A DNA stretch of 33,277 nucleotides from contig DAIDBG010000211.1 of assembly GCA_027310225.1 (NCBI GenBank), forward strand, positions 1 to 33,277. The letters run 5' to 3'. The stretch comes from a bacterium. Lineage in GTDB: Bacteria; Pseudomonadota; Gammaproteobacteria; Burkholderiales; SG8-41. Under the pieces are notes generated by a model. The model was not told where the DNA came from, did not search any database, and saw only the letters and a list, made by a program, of their open reading frames with translations. Made by a program: the position numbers and the translations under genes. This document shows positions 19,093 through 27,250 of the stretch, piece by piece (position 1 is the stretch's first letter; every line of letters starts with the position of its first letter).

Positions 19093-21789
19093 TCATTCCT
19101 GCTTTTCTCCGCACGGGCTGCCGGGGATTGCCGCGCGGCGGCGAACCAGGAACTTGCGTGATTCCTCCAGGCAGAACATGCCCGCCACGAATGGCAGCAT
19201 GAACAGCCACGCCTGCGGCGCGAGCGGCGCGGTGCCGAACAGAGCATTGCCCCAGGGCGTGTAAAGGATCGCGAGGATGAGGGCCCCCTCCACGCCCACG
19301 CCCCACAGCAGGAGCGGGTTGCCGGAGAGGCCGGACGCCGCTGCCGGCGCGCGCGGATGGCGGCACAGGAAGACGTTCACCACCTGCGTCGCCACGATCG
19401 CCGCCAGGGTTGCGGCGGTCGCCTCAAGGTAGAGCGGATCAGCCTTCGCGAGCGCCTGCCCGTATTCCCAGCCGCCGCGGTCCAGCACGAAGAAGAACGC
19501 CGCCATCGCCGCGACCGCCTCGATGACCCCGAGGAAAAGATAGGCGCGCGCGAGCAGCGGCCCGTCGAGCAGGCGCGCGCTGCGCGGGCGCGGCGGCACC
19601 CGCATCCCGCCGGGGTCCGGCTTCTCCGCGCCCAGGGCGAGCGCGGGCAGCATGTCGGTGCCGAGGTCCACCGCGAGAATCTGGATCACCGTGAGCGGCA
19701 GCGGAATGCGGAACAGCACGAAAGCGAGGTAGGGGACGATCTCGGGGATGTTGGAGGTGAGGATGTAGGTGAGGAACTTGCGGATGTTCCGGAACACCGC
19801 CCGCCCCTCCTCGATCGCGCTCACGATGGTCGCGAAGTTGTCGTCGAGCAAGATCATGTCCGCCGCCTCGCGCGCGACGTCGGTGCCGACCACGCCCATC
19901 GCGATGCCGATATCGGCGCGCCTGAGCGCAGGGGCGTCGTTGACGCCGTCCCCGGTCACCGCGACGACGTGCCGCTTGCGCTGCAGCGCTTCCACGATGC
20001 GCAGCTTCTGGTCGGCGGTGACGCGCGCGAAGAGAAGCTGGGGCGCGTCGAGCGCGAGCTGCAATTGCATGCCGGAGAGCCGCCGCAACTGGTCCCCGGT
20101 CATGACGGCGGGGTCCCGCGCCAGGCCGATCTCGCGCGCGATCGCGCGCGCCGTGCGGGGGTGGTCGCCGGTGACCATGATCACCCGGATGCCGGCGGCG
20201 CGGCACTTCGCGACCGCCTCCGCCACTTCGGGGCGCGGCGGATCTTCGAGCCCGACGAGTCCCGCGAGCGTGAGGTCCTCCTCCCAGCGCCCGTCATCCA
20301 CGCCGTCGGGCAGCCTGCGCCACGCGAATGCCAGCACGCGCAGGCCGGCTTCCGCCATCTCCTCCTGCGCCTGCACGAAGCGCGTGCGGAGCTCCGGCGC
20401 CAGCGGCTCGGCCCCGCGCGCCGTCAGGACGCTCCCGCAAAGCGGAAGCACCGCCTCCGGCGCCCCCTTGCAGTAGAGCACGCGGCCCTCCGGCGCGCGG
20501 TGGACGGTGGACATGCGCCTGCGGTCGGAATCGAAGGGCACCTCGGCGATCCGCTCCCGCCCCGGCAGGGGCCCCACCTCCTCCGCCATTTCCACCAGCG
20601 CGATCTCCATCGGGTCGCCCAGCAGCCGCGGCCGGCCGTTCTCGATCACCCGCTTCACGTTGTGGCACAGCCCGGCGCCCTCGACGAGCGGCGCGTAGCG
20701 CTCCGGCGCCCGCGTTCCCGCGCGTTCCGGCGCAAGCACCCCCTCCGCCACGAACAGCCGCCGGACGGTCATGCGGTTCTCGGTGAGCGTGCCGGTCTTG
20801 TCGGTGCAGATGACGCTCGCCGAGCCGAGCGTCTCGACCGCCGGAAGGTGGCGGACGAGCGCCCTGCGCTTCGCCATGCGCTGCGTGGCCATCGCGAGCG
20901 AGAGCGTGACCGTCGGCAGCAGGCCCTCCGGGACGTTGGCGACGATGATGCCAATAGCGAACACGAAGTTCTCCCAGAACGAGAGCCCCAGCCACTGCCC
21001 GATGAGGAAGAACACCGCGCCGAGCACCGTCGCGAGGGCCGCGACCAGGCGCGAGACGCGCGCGATCTCCCGCTGCAGCGGCGACGGCGGCTCCGCCTCG
21101 GCCTGCGTCAGGCGCGCGATCCTGCCGAACTCGGTGTGCATGCCGGTGGCGAACACCAGCGCCCTGCCCTCGCCCGAGACGACCGAGCTTCCCGCCAGCA
21201 GCACGTTGTGGCTGCGCAGCGGGTCGTCTTCCGCGCTCGGGGCGGCGTTGCGTGCCTTCGGCAGCGACTCGCCGGTGATGGTGGCGAGATTGACGCGCAT
21301 CGCGGCCGCCTCGATCAGCCGGCAATCGGCCGGAACGCTGTCCCCCTCGCCGATCAGGATCAGGTCGCCCGGCACCAGCTCGTCCGCGGGCAGCCGGCAC
21401 GCCGCGCCCTCGCGCAGCGCGGTGACCTGATGCGGCAACAGACGTTTCAACGCGGCGACCGCCCGTTGCGCGCGATACTCCTGCCAGAACGAGAAGGTGC
21501 CGTTGATGAGGATGACGCCGAGGATCGCGTAGCCCAGCGTTGCCATGCCCTGCCCCGGTTCGCTCCATTCGGCGGCGAAAGCGAGCGCCGCGGCTACCCA
21601 CAGGATCAGGGCGAAGAAATGGATGAATTCCCCAAGAAAGCGCAGCGCAAGGGGCTTGCCCTTCAGCTCTTCGACGCGGTTCGGCCCGTACTCCGCCTGC
21701 CGCCGCCGCGCCTCGGCCGCGGACAGCCCCGCGGGGGAGCTGCGCAGGCTGGCGACCGCCTCCTCCGGGGTGAGCTGATGGACCTTCAT
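19093..21789 (-). CDS. P2-type cation-transporting ATPase, Na,K-ATPase-like (P2C) signature
   Basis: The 898-aa inner-membrane pump shows the full P-type layout. An N-terminal cation ATPase domain is followed by TGES at 172-175, the phosphorylated Asp330 in CTDKTGTLTEN, TGDGVNDAPALR, and a C-terminal six-helix block. M4 reads VANVPEGLLPTV, M5 ILTSNIPEIVPYL and M6 VDLGTDMLPALAL. These resemble Na,K-/H,K-ATPases much more than Ca-ATPases (M6 NLVTDGLPA), so monovalent-cation transport is a fair guess. There is no beta subunit gene nearby. A weak ribosome site precedes the ATG. It follows the 95-aa gene by 155 bases on the same strand and is probably under the FNR-type box at 22335-22348. Confidence 0.93.
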   Translation of the reverse strand: MKVHQLTPEEAVASLRSSPAGLSAAEARRRQAEYGPNRVEELKGKPLALRFLGEFIHFFALILWVAAALAFAAEWSEPGQGMATLGYAILGVILINGTFSFWQEYRAQRAVAALKRLLPHQVTALREGAACRLPADELVPGDLILIGEGDSVPADCRLIEAAAMRVNLATITGESLPKARNAAPSAEDDPLRSHNVLLAGSSVVSGEGRALVFATGMHTEFGRIARLTQAEAEPPSPLQREIARVSRLVAALATVLGAVFFLIGQWLGLSFWENFVFAIGIIVANVPEGLLPTVTLSLAMATQRMAKRRALVRHLPAVETLGSASVICTDKTGTLTENRMTVRRLFVAEGVLAPERAGTRAPERYAPLVEGAGLCHNVKRVIENGRPRLLGDPMEIALVEMAEEVGPLPGRERIAEVPFDSDRRRMSTVHRAPEGRVLYCKGAPEAVLPLCGSVLTARGAEPLAPELRTRFVQAQEEMAEAGLRVLAFAWRRLPDGVDDGRWEEDLTLAGLVGLEDPPRPEVAEAVAKCRAAGIRVIMVTGDHPRTARAIAREIGLARDPAVMTGDQLRRLSGMQLQLALDAPQLLFARVTADQKLRIVEALQRKRHVVAVTGDGVNDAPALRRADIGIAMGVVGTDVAREAADMILLDDNFATIVSAIEEGRAVFRNIRKFLTYILTSNIPEIVPYLAFVLFRIPLPLTVIQILAVDLGTDMLPALALGAEKPDPGGMRVPPRPRSARLLDGPLLARAYLFLGVIEAVAAMAAFFFVLDRGGWEYGQALAKADPLYLEATAATLAAIVATQVVNVFLCRHPRAPAAASGLSGNPLLLWGVGVEGALILAILYTPWGNALFGTAPLAPQAWLFMLPFVAGMFCLEESRKFLVRRRAAIPGSPCGEKQE

Positions 21790-21944
21790 GGTTACCGCGT
21801 CCGGAAACGCCCGGGGGAAAAGCGTGTCTTTGCGCGCGGCAACGCGGGCGGGCGCATGGCGCTGCGCCGCAATCAGTACTCGGGCTCCGCGCCGGGGCGG
21901 GTGCTTTCGGCGGTCGCCGCCTCCGCGTTTATCTGCGGCTGCTG

Positions 21945-22232
21945 TTAGTGATCGCGGTCGGAGATGCGCGGCACTTGCTCTTCCGCGGGCTCGCCCGTCT
22001 CCGGGTCAATCCAGTCGGCCATCCCGATCTCGCCCTCCGCTTCCTCGAGCGATTCGCCGGGCTCCGGCTCCGCGTCCGCGCTGTATTGCATGTCGTTCGC
22101 CGCGTCGAGCAGTGTCGGGAACGGCCCGAAGAACTCGCCGGTCTCGGCGTCCTTCCAATAGAACCCGTCCGGCCGCTCGAGCACGCGGCTCGCGTCGAAG
22201 TCCGGCGGCGTTTCAGGCATCACCTGCTTCAT
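21945..22232 (-). CDS. Conserved acidic hypothetical protein, 95 aa
   Basis: This is a small, very acidic protein with RPDGFYWKDAETGEFFGPF in the middle, then ESLEEAEGEIGMADWIDPET and EPAEEQVPR. I recall similar small unnamed proteins in betaproteobacteria but no assigned function. The ATG at 22232 has AGGGAG 8 bases upstream; a TTG at 22301 would add 23 residues. It is the first gene after the FNR-type box at 22335-22348 and precedes the P-type ATPase, so it may be a cytoplasmic partner or simply a co-regulated stress protein. Confidence 0.72.
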   Translation of the reverse strand: MKQVMPETPPDFDASRVLERPDGFYWKDAETGEFFGPFPTLLDAANDMQYSADAEPEPGESLEEAEGEIGMADWIDPETGEPAEEQVPRISDRDH

Positions 22233-22334
22233 CACTCTGGCTCCCTGATCCACGCCGATCCCGTTCCGGCACGATGCGCGAACTGTCACTTTAATCCGCA
22301 AACGGCCTCAGGTCGAGGGCAGCGTGTGGACCAT

Positions 22335-22348
22335 TTGATCTGGATCAA
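22335..22348 (-). promoter_or_regulatory. FNR/Anr-type box (TTGATCTGGATCAA) before the 95-aa gene and ATPase
   Basis: This is a perfect TTGAT-N4-ATCAA match between cheR and the 95-aa gene. At class II spacing no -10 is found. A weak GATTAA (22296-22291) would put the box near -57, closer to a class I arrangement. It is probably an activator site, but the promoter is not resolved. Confidence 0.65.
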
Positions 22349-22384
22349 GCGGCGGACCGGTGCGTGCCGCCGGGGGCAAAGCCA

Positions 22385-23209
22385 TCAGGCGGCAGGCCCC
22401 GGCGCGCGCTTGCGGTAGATCATCCGCGTCCCCGGCCACGCAGCGAGGCCCGATAGGGCAGGCGGCAGGGATTCGTGGGCGCCGATCACCAGCGCCCCGC
22501 CCGGCCGGAGGCGATCGACAATGCGCGCCATGACGGCCTCCTGAACGGCGGGCACGTAATAGGTGAGTACGACGTTGCGACAGAGAACGAGGTCGAAGGG
22601 TCCTTCGGGGAAGCGCTCCCGCAGGTCCTGCTGCAGGAATTCGACGCCCCGAAACCGGTCGCGAATGCGCCACGTCCCGTCCAGCTCCTCGAAGCCTTCC
22701 GCGCGGAGATCCCCGGGAAGCTCCTTGAGGCTACTTCGCGCATAGCATCCCGCGCGGGCGCGCGCGAGCAGTTCCGCGTCGCTGTCGGTCGCAACGATCC
22801 GCAGCCCGATCCCGGGGAATCGCCGCTGGAGGCGAACCGCCCAGATCAATGCGAGCGTGTAGGGCTCTTCGCCCGACGCGCAGCCTGCGCTCCAGGCGTC
22901 GATCGCCGCGCGCGGCGCCCCGGCTCCGGCGAGCGCGGGCAGAACCGTGCCCTCGAGGCTGCCAAAGACGCCGCGATCCCGGTAGAACCGGGACACCGGT
23001 ATGCCGCACAGCGCGTCGAGGTGCCGCCATTCCGCCCCGTCGCCCGCGAGGCGGCGCCGGTACGCATCGAGATCCGGGAGGCCGAGCGACTTCAGCCGCT
23101 GTGCGAGCCGCTTGCAGACCAGGTGCCGCACCTTCCGGTAGCCGGACCAGTTCCGCTCGAGGCACGGCAGCGCCCAGCGCAGAAAGCCGGCGCATTCGCG
23201 ATCCTGCAT
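22385..23209 (-). CDS. CheR-type protein methyltransferase
   Basis: The 274-aa SAM-dependent methyltransferase has an N-terminal helical CheR_N region and the catalytic motifs SRFYRDRGVF, WSAGCASGEEPYTLAL (SAM-binding motif I) and LCRNVVLTYY, where CheR proteins usually have CRNVLIYF. RPGGALVIGAHESLP closes the core. CheR methylates glutamates of chemoreceptors, but no receptor, CheB or CheA lies nearby, so it is an orphan and its target is unknown. Domain order and length fit free-standing CheR. A small Pro/Glu-rich frame ends four bases before its ATG. Confidence 0.88.
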   Translation of the reverse strand: MQDRECAGFLRWALPCLERNWSGYRKVRHLVCKRLAQRLKSLGLPDLDAYRRRLAGDGAEWRHLDALCGIPVSRFYRDRGVFGSLEGTVLPALAGAGAPRAAIDAWSAGCASGEEPYTLALIWAVRLQRRFPGIGLRIVATDSDAELLARARAGCYARSSLKELPGDLRAEGFEELDGTWRIRDRFRGVEFLQQDLRERFPEGPFDLVLCRNVVLTYYVPAVQEAVMARIVDRLRPGGALVIGAHESLPPALSGLAAWPGTRMIYRKRAPGPAA

Positions 23210-23213
23210 GGCG

Positions 23214-23408
23214 TTACGGGAATTCGGGCTCCGGCGGGGACGGCTCTTCCGGCGGCGGCGGGGATATTTCCGACTCCACTCCGGGTTCCCCCTCGGGAAG
23301 CGGCGGTGGAATTTCCAGCGGCGTCTCCGGCTCCGCCTCGGGCGGCGGCACCGGAATCTCCGGCGAGGGGCGCGAACACGCGGCGCGGGGCAAGGCGGGC
23401 CCCTGCAA
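23214..23408 (-). CDS. Possible small Pro/Glu-rich protein upstream of CheR
   Basis: The 64-codon frame is made almost wholly of P-E-x-P type units (for example PEIPVPPPEAEPETP), then a similar acidic run to the end. It would start at a TTG and has no clear ribosome site. Low-complexity proteins of this kind occur in betaproteobacteria, and the tight spacing to cheR (4 bases) suggests a coupled gene. High GC alone can also create such a frame, so the call is tentative. Confidence 0.38.
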   Translation of the reverse strand: MQGPALPRAACSRPSPEIPVPPPEAEPETPLEIPPPLPEGEPGVESEISPPPPEEPSPPEPEFP

Positions 23409-23419
23409 TGTCAGCGGCT

Positions 23420-23626
23420 AGGAGTGTGTCGGACCTTGTCCCGACACACTCCTTACGCAAAACCGCCCGCCGGTAAATGACAGGGTTGAATTTGAAATGC
23501 CTGAATTTGGCACCGCTTCAACACCTTTTGATGACCAAAACAGGTCTTTTGACTCTGCTCTGTTGCAATTCTGCGGGCGGTTTTGCATTTAGCAGCCTGT
23601 CGGAACTTCAAGTCCGACAGGCTGCT
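23420..23626. repeat. Degenerate palindromic intergenic element, copy 1
   Basis: The segment has a hairpin at each end and an inner inverted repeat. Left hairpin arms are 23420-23432 and 23441-23453 (13 bp). Inner arms are 23457-23470 and 23573-23586 (14 bp, perfect). The right hairpin has arms 23591-23604 and 23613-23626. Base composition is clearly more AT-rich than its neighbours. A shorter relative lies in the opposite orientation at 27156-27250. It looks like the remains of a small mobile element (MITE-like) with no transposase. The last codons of the 86-aa gene lie at its right end. Confidence 0.75.
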
Positions 23627-23885
23627 AGCGCTCTTCCTGCTCGCCGGGCGGCGTGCCGCGCTCGAGCAACCATCCATCCGGCTCGCCTTCGGCTTCGGGC
23701 CAGTCCTGGAGGGGATCCTCAACCGACCCCTCGACCGCCGCGTCCGCCTCCCGGCCGGCCTCCGGTTTTTCGATCCCGACCAGCCCGGGGTTCAGGGCCT
23801 CGAGATCCGGCGGCGCCGGCGGGACCGGCGCCGCCGCCTTGACCCTGGGTCCCGCCTTCGCCTGGACGCGCCTTCTCGTTCCCAT
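23625..23885 (-). CDS. Hypothetical protein, 86 aa, directly behind Hsp20
   Basis: A small protein with a basic N-terminus (MGTRRRVQAKAGPRVK), then Pro/Ala-rich and acidic (EGSVEDPLQDWPEAEGEPD). No family is recognised. The ATG abuts the Hsp20 stop (TAG then ATG), which implies translational coupling. The stop codon falls at the edge of the palindromic repeat, so the natural C-terminus may have been altered by that element. Confidence 0.5.
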   Translation of the reverse strand: MGTRRRVQAKAGPRVKAAAPVPPAPPDLEALNPGLVGIEKPEAGREADAAVEGSVEDPLQDWPEAEGEPDGWLLERGTPPGEQEER

Positions 23886-24395
23886 CTACTCGACGGTGAC
23901 CGTGTGGCGCTTCGATTTCTCGACCTTGGGCAGCGTCACTTCGAGCACGCCGTCCTTCATGGCCGCCTTGGCCTTGGCGCTCTCGACCTGCGCCGGCAGC
24001 GCGACGGTCCGGGCAAACGACCCCCGGGAAATCTCGCACCGGTAGTAGTCGCCCTTTTCCTCCTTCTCTTCGCGCCGCATCGTCGCCTTGATGGTGACGC
24101 TGGTGTCGCTCGTCGAGATCTCGATGTCCTTCTTCTCCACGCCGGGAAGCTCCGCGCGCACGAGCACGTCCTCGTCGCGGTCGATCACGTCGACCTTCGG
24201 CATCCGCAGCTCGGCACCTTCGGTCCACGCCGGCCATTCCATGTGCCAGGGCCGCATCCATCCGCGCGGCGGAAAATCGCCGAAAATGCGGTCCATCATG
24301 TGTTCCATCTCGTCAAACGCGCGCAGCGGGCGCACCGGCGCCGCCTTCTCGATTTCCTTGCCTTTCTCCACTACAGCGAGTCTATGCTTGGTCAT
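23886..24395 (-). CDS. Small heat shock protein, Hsp20/alpha-crystallin family
   Basis: The 169-aa ATP-independent holdase prevents aggregation of unfolding proteins. The N-terminal arm ends in DEMEHMMDRIFGDFPPRGW. The alpha-crystallin domain runs from about residue 66 with MPKVDVIDRDEDVLVRAELP, GVEKKDIEISTSDTSVTI and ARTVALP, ending in KDGVLEVTLPKVE. AGGAGA precedes the ATG. It lies behind a class II-type FNR promoter and is followed directly by the 86-aa gene. An Hsp20 gene under FNR/Anr-type control is familiar from low-oxygen stress loci. Confidence 0.94.
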   Translation of the reverse strand: MTKHRLAVVEKGKEIEKAAPVRPLRAFDEMEHMMDRIFGDFPPRGWMRPWHMEWPAWTEGAELRMPKVDVIDRDEDVLVRAELPGVEKKDIEISTSDTSVTIKATMRREEKEEKGDYYRCEISRGSFARTVALPAQVESAKAKAAMKDGVLEVTLPKVEKSKRHTVTVE

Positions 24396-24459
24396 GACCG
24401 TTTCTCCTGTCTCGATTGGATCGTCACTGGGTCAGGGCAGCCTCGTTGGCCGCCTGCCG

Positions 24460-24508
24460 ATTAAAAACTCTACAACCAGGCCGGGGAAAACGTTTTGATC
24501 CACATCAA
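24460..24508 (-). promoter_or_regulatory. FNR/Anr-type promoter of the Hsp20 gene
   Basis: TTGATCCACATCAA at 24495-24508 is a perfect FNR/Anr box. On the minus strand TAGAGT (24472-24467) is a plausible -10 giving a start near 24460, with the box centred exactly at -41.5. The Hsp20 ATG is about 65 bases further on. Confidence 0.72.
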
Positions 24509-24520
24509 TGCCCCGCGGCG

Positions 24521-24649
24521 TCAGGGACGCCGCCGCTCGCGTTCCCCCCGGCGCGCCAGCGCCCGCAAGCGCTCGTAGAGCTCGCGCTCCTCGGCGCTCG
24601 TGCGCTCGGGAACGCGGACGTCGATGCGCAGGTTGATGCCGCTCCGCGA
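24521..24649 (-). pseudogene. DnaJ/CbpA C-terminal remnant behind groEL
   Basis: Immediately after the groEL TGA, and in the same reading frame, 42 codons read SRSGINLRIDVRVPER, then TSAEERELYERLRALARRG, and stop at 24521-24523. This resembles the extreme C-terminus of DnaJ/CbpA co-chaperones (a beta-strand ending in V-x-V-P followed by S-x-x-E-R-E-L-x-x-x-L). The rest of a dnaJ gene is missing and there is no start codon. It is most simply a remnant left when the groEL gene came to lie next to it by deletion. The match is short, hence moderate confidence. Confidence 0.5.
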
Positions 24650-26254
24650 TCACTCCATCGCCGGAGCGCGGGTCTCCTCCCGCGCCCGGGCGATCATGCA
24701 GTCGGTGGTGAGGATCAGGCCCGCGATCGAGGCGGCGTTCTGCAGCGCGGTGCGCGTGACCTTGCACGGATCGAGCACGCCCATCTTGACCATGTCGCCG
24801 TACTCGTTGGTGAGCGCGTTGAAGCCGTAGTCGCCTTCGCCCTCGACCACGCGGTTGAGCACCACCGAGGGCTCCTCCCCGGCGTTGGCGACGATCTGGC
24901 GCAGCGGCTCCTCGAGCGCGCGCAGCACGATGCGGATGCCGGCGTCCTGGTCCGGGTTTTCGCCGCGCAGGGCGCCGAGCTTCGCGCGCGCCCGCAGCAG
25001 CGCCACACCCCCGCCCGGCAGGATCCCCTCCTCGATGGCCGCGTGGGTCGCGTGCACCGCGTCATCGACGCGTGACTTCTTCTCCTTCATCTCGGTTTCG
25101 GTGGCCGCGCCCACCTTCACCACGGCCACCCCGCCGCCGAGCTTCGCCGCCCGCTCCTGCAGCTTCTCGCGGTCGTAATCGCTGGTGGCGGCCTCGATCT
25201 GCTTGCGGATATCCGCGACGCGTGCCTTGATCGCGGCGGGATCTCCCGCCCCGCCGATGATCGTCGTGTCGTCCTTGTCCACCTCAACGCGCTTGGCGTG
25301 GCCGAGATCCGCCAGCTCGACGCGGTCGAGCTTGCGTCCCGCCTCCTCGCTCACCACGCGCCCGCCGGTGAGCACCGCCAGGTCTTCCAGCATGGCCTTG
25401 CGCCGGTCGCCGAAGCCCGGGGCCTTGACCGCGCAGCTCTTCACGACGCCGCGCAGCATGTTGACGACCAGGGTGGCGAGCGCGTCGCCCTCCACCTCCT
25501 CGGCCACCACCAGCAGCGGCTTGCCGGCCTTCGCCACCAGCTCGAGCAGCGGCAGCAGCTCCGGGATCGAGGAGATCTTCTTGTCGTGCATCAGAACGTA
25601 AACGTCCTCGAGGATCGCGGATTGCTTCTCGGCGTTGTTGATGAAATAGGGCGAGAGGAACCCGCGGTCGAATTGCATGCCCTCCACCACCTCCAACTCG
25701 CTGGCGAGCCCGGAGGCTTCCTCGACGGTGATCACGCCTTCCTTGCCGACTTTTTCCATGGCGCGGGCGATGAGCTCGCCGATCGAGCGGTCGGAATTGG
25801 CGGAGATGGTGGCCACCTGCGCGATCTCGGTCGGGGTGGCGCAGGGCTTGGCGAGGCGCTTCAGCTCCGCGGTCACCGCTTCCACGGCCTGGTCGATGCC
25901 GCGCTTGAGGTCCATCGGGTTCATGCCGGCGGCGACGTGTTTCATGCCCTCGGTGACGATGCCGTGCGCGAGCAGCATCGCGGTCGTGGTGCCGTCGCCG
26001 GCGACGTCGGAAGTCTTGCTGGCGACCTCGCGCACCATCTGCGCGCCCATGTTCTCGAAGCGGTCCTCGAGCTCGATCTCCTTCGCCACGATCACGCCGG
26101 AGTTGATGATCGTGGGGGCGCCGAACTCGCGGTCGAGCACGACGGTGCGCGACTTCGGACCGAGCGTCACTCGGACCGCCTGCACCAGCGTGTTGACGCC
26201 GGCCAGGATCTTCGCGCGCACGTCCTCGTGAAAGAGAATTTCCTTGCCGGGCAT
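24650..26254 (-). CDS. groEL: GroEL-type chaperonin (60 kDa), no groES alongside
   Basis: The 534-aa type I chaperonin folds proteins in an ATP-driven ring. The ATP site motifs VTLGPKSR (29-36) and DVAGDGTTT with Asp87 are present, as are [11 protein letters not shown] and [20 protein letters not shown]. The usual Gly-Gly-Met tail is absent; the protein ends [10 protein letters not shown]. Frames running to 26929 are read-through upstream; the ATG at 26254 fits the family N-terminus and has GGGGAG 8 bases upstream. With no groES next to it and an FNR-type promoter, it is probably a second, stress-specific copy. A dnaJ-like remnant follows in frame. Confidence 0.96.
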   Translation of the reverse strand: MPGKEILFHEDVRAKILAGVNTLVQAVRVTLGPKSRTVVLDREFGAPTIINSGVIVAKEIELEDRFENMGAQMVREVASKTSDVAGDGTTTAMLLAHGIVTEGMKHVAAGMNPMDLKRGIDQAVEAVTAELKRLAKPCATPTEIAQVATISANSDRSIGELIARAMEKVGKEGVITVEEASGLASELEVVEGMQFDRGFLSPYFINNAEKQSAILEDVYVLMHDKKISSIPELLPLLELVAKAGKPLLVVAEEVEGDALATLVVNMLRGVVKSCAVKAPGFGDRRKAMLEDLAVLTGGRVVSEEAGRKLDRVELADLGHAKRVEVDKDDTTIIGGAGDPAAIKARVADIRKQIEAATSDYDREKLQERAAKLGGGVAVVKVGAATETEMKEKKSRVDDAVHATHAAIEEGILPGGGVALLRARAKLGALRGENPDQDAGIRIVLRALEEPLRQIVANAGEEPSVVLNRVVEGEGDYGFNALTNEYGDMVKMGVLDPCKVTRTALQNAASIAGLILTTDCMIARAREETRAPAME

Positions 26255-26309
26255 CCCGATCGCTCCCCGCGGCGGGCGGGCGCCGCGCGCCCGCCGATCC
26301 CGCAAATGA

Positions 26310-26358
26310 CCCGTGCATTCTCGCGGCAGGCAGGGGCAGCAGTGTTGACCTAGATCAA
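26310..26358 (-). promoter_or_regulatory. FNR/Anr-type promoter of groEL
   Basis: TTGACCTAGATCAA at 26345-26358 is one base from consensus. On the minus strand GAGAAT (26322-26317) serves as -10 and predicts a start near 26310 with the box centred exactly at -41.5. No CIRCE element (TTAGCACTC-N9-GAGTGCTAA) is seen, so HrcA control is unlikely. Confidence 0.68.
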
Positions 26359-26448
26359 GACTTCGCCGGCGGGCGGCGCCGGAGGCATTTGTGGCCCCGG
26401 CCGAAGGTTGCCGGGGGGTTGCCGGCCGGCGGCACGCCGGGCCGGGAG

Positions 26449-26988
26449 TTACTCGGAGACGGGTACGCCGCGCCGTGCCGCCATGCCGGCGCCGATCGCC
26501 TTCAGGTCCTCGCGCGAGAGCAGCATCTCGGCGAGCGGAAACAGGCTCGCTTCCTCCACCGTGATGTGCGCGTGGTAGAGCTTGACGAAGCGGTCCACCT
26601 CCAGCACGTCGAGCGGCGTCTTCTCGCCGGCCGATATCTCCTGCAGCGCCGCCCGCAACTCGGTCCATACCCGCTCCATCGCGCGGTGCTCGGTTGCGAT
26701 GTCGGCCACCAGGCGGGTGAGCGATGAGCCGCGGCTGATGGTCGCCGCCGCCATCATGCGCGGCAGCAGGTCCTGCTCCTCGTCCGCGTGGTGGTGGCGG
26801 GCCGCGGTATCGAAGTAGCGCATGACGTTCGACGCCGCCAGCCGCGCCTGCCCGTCGTTGCCGTGGTCCTTCAGGTGCGCGACCAGCCGCCGCAGCGTGT
26901 CGCACTGCGCGTGGGTGCGCTGGTGGCACGCTTTCAGCGCCTGGAGCGGCTGCGAGAAATCGGGGATAGCGTTCGGAAGATCGCTCAT
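26449..26988 (-). CDS. Hemerythrin-like HHE-domain protein
   Basis: The 179-aa four-helix protein has the spaced His/Glu ligands of a di-iron hemerythrin domain: [40 protein letters not shown] and [17 protein letters not shown]. Such proteins bind O2 or act in iron or NO stress responses. The roughly 195 bases downstream, before groEL, hold the groEL promoter and GC-rich sequence. The FNR-type box at 27084-27097 lies 96 bases upstream of the start and could act on this gene as well as on the divergent ubi operon. The better -10 spacing is on the ubi side. Confidence 0.9.
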   Translation of the reverse strand: MSDLPNAIPDFSQPLQALKACHQRTHAQCDTLRRLVAHLKDHGNDGQARLAASNVMRYFDTAARHHHADEEQDLLPRMMAAATISRGSSLTRLVADIATEHRAMERVWTELRAALQEISAGEKTPLDVLEVDRFVKLYHAHITVEEASLFPLAEMLLSREDLKAIGAGMAARRGVPVSE

Positions 26989-27083
26989 GGGGGATATCTT
27001 ACGACAAAATGCAGCCGCAAGCCGTCATCGGGAACCCGCCCTGTTCTGCGGCGGTGCCGGGCACGTCCCTGATTTGCCTCACT

Positions 27084-27133
27084 TTGACATAAGTCAAAGA
27101 ACTGCCAGGCGCGCGTGGCGCACAATGTCCGGA
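27084..27133 (+). promoter_or_regulatory. FNR/Anr-type promoter of the radical SAM-ubiUV-lpl-ubiT operon
   Basis: TTGACATAAGTCAA at 27084-27097 is a perfect palindrome with C/G in the fifth positions of the FNR-type box. CACAAT at 27121-27126 is a fair -10, giving a start near 27133 and a box at about -42.5. E. coli ubiUV and ubiT are known to be Fnr-activated, which supports the reading. The gap 26989-27346 otherwise holds palindromic element copy 2 and about 95 bases with no recognised signal. Confidence 0.62.
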
Positions 27134-27155
27134 TTGCCATGAACCTATCCCAACC

Positions 27156-27250
27156 AGCAGCCTGTCGGACTTGGATTCCATGGTCTTTTTTGCCATTTTC
27201 CGGCAGGCGATCTTGCCCGAGGAGTGGGTCGGGACAAAGTCCGGCAAACC
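27156..27250. repeat. Degenerate palindromic intergenic element, copy 2
   Basis: This is a shorter relative of 23420-23626 in the opposite orientation. Both begin AGCAGCCTGTCGGACTTG when read in the same sense and end with TCGGGACAANGTCCG inside GGAGTGNGTCGGGACAA. The middle is largely deleted here, leaving TTTCCGGCAGGCGATCTTGC against TTTACCGGCGGGCGGTTTTGC in copy 1. It sits in the predicted 5' leader of the ubi operon. Confidence 0.65.

Noticed and set aside
21790-21944. Possible 22-codon leader peptide ending two bases before the ATPase ATG
   Set aside because: Arg/Pro-rich with no ribosome site or regulatory codon run; likely a chance frame.
19357-21948. 863-codon plus-strand frame opposite the P-type ATPase
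   Set aside because: Composition is that of a shadow frame, and the ATPase on the other strand is complete with all catalytic motifs.
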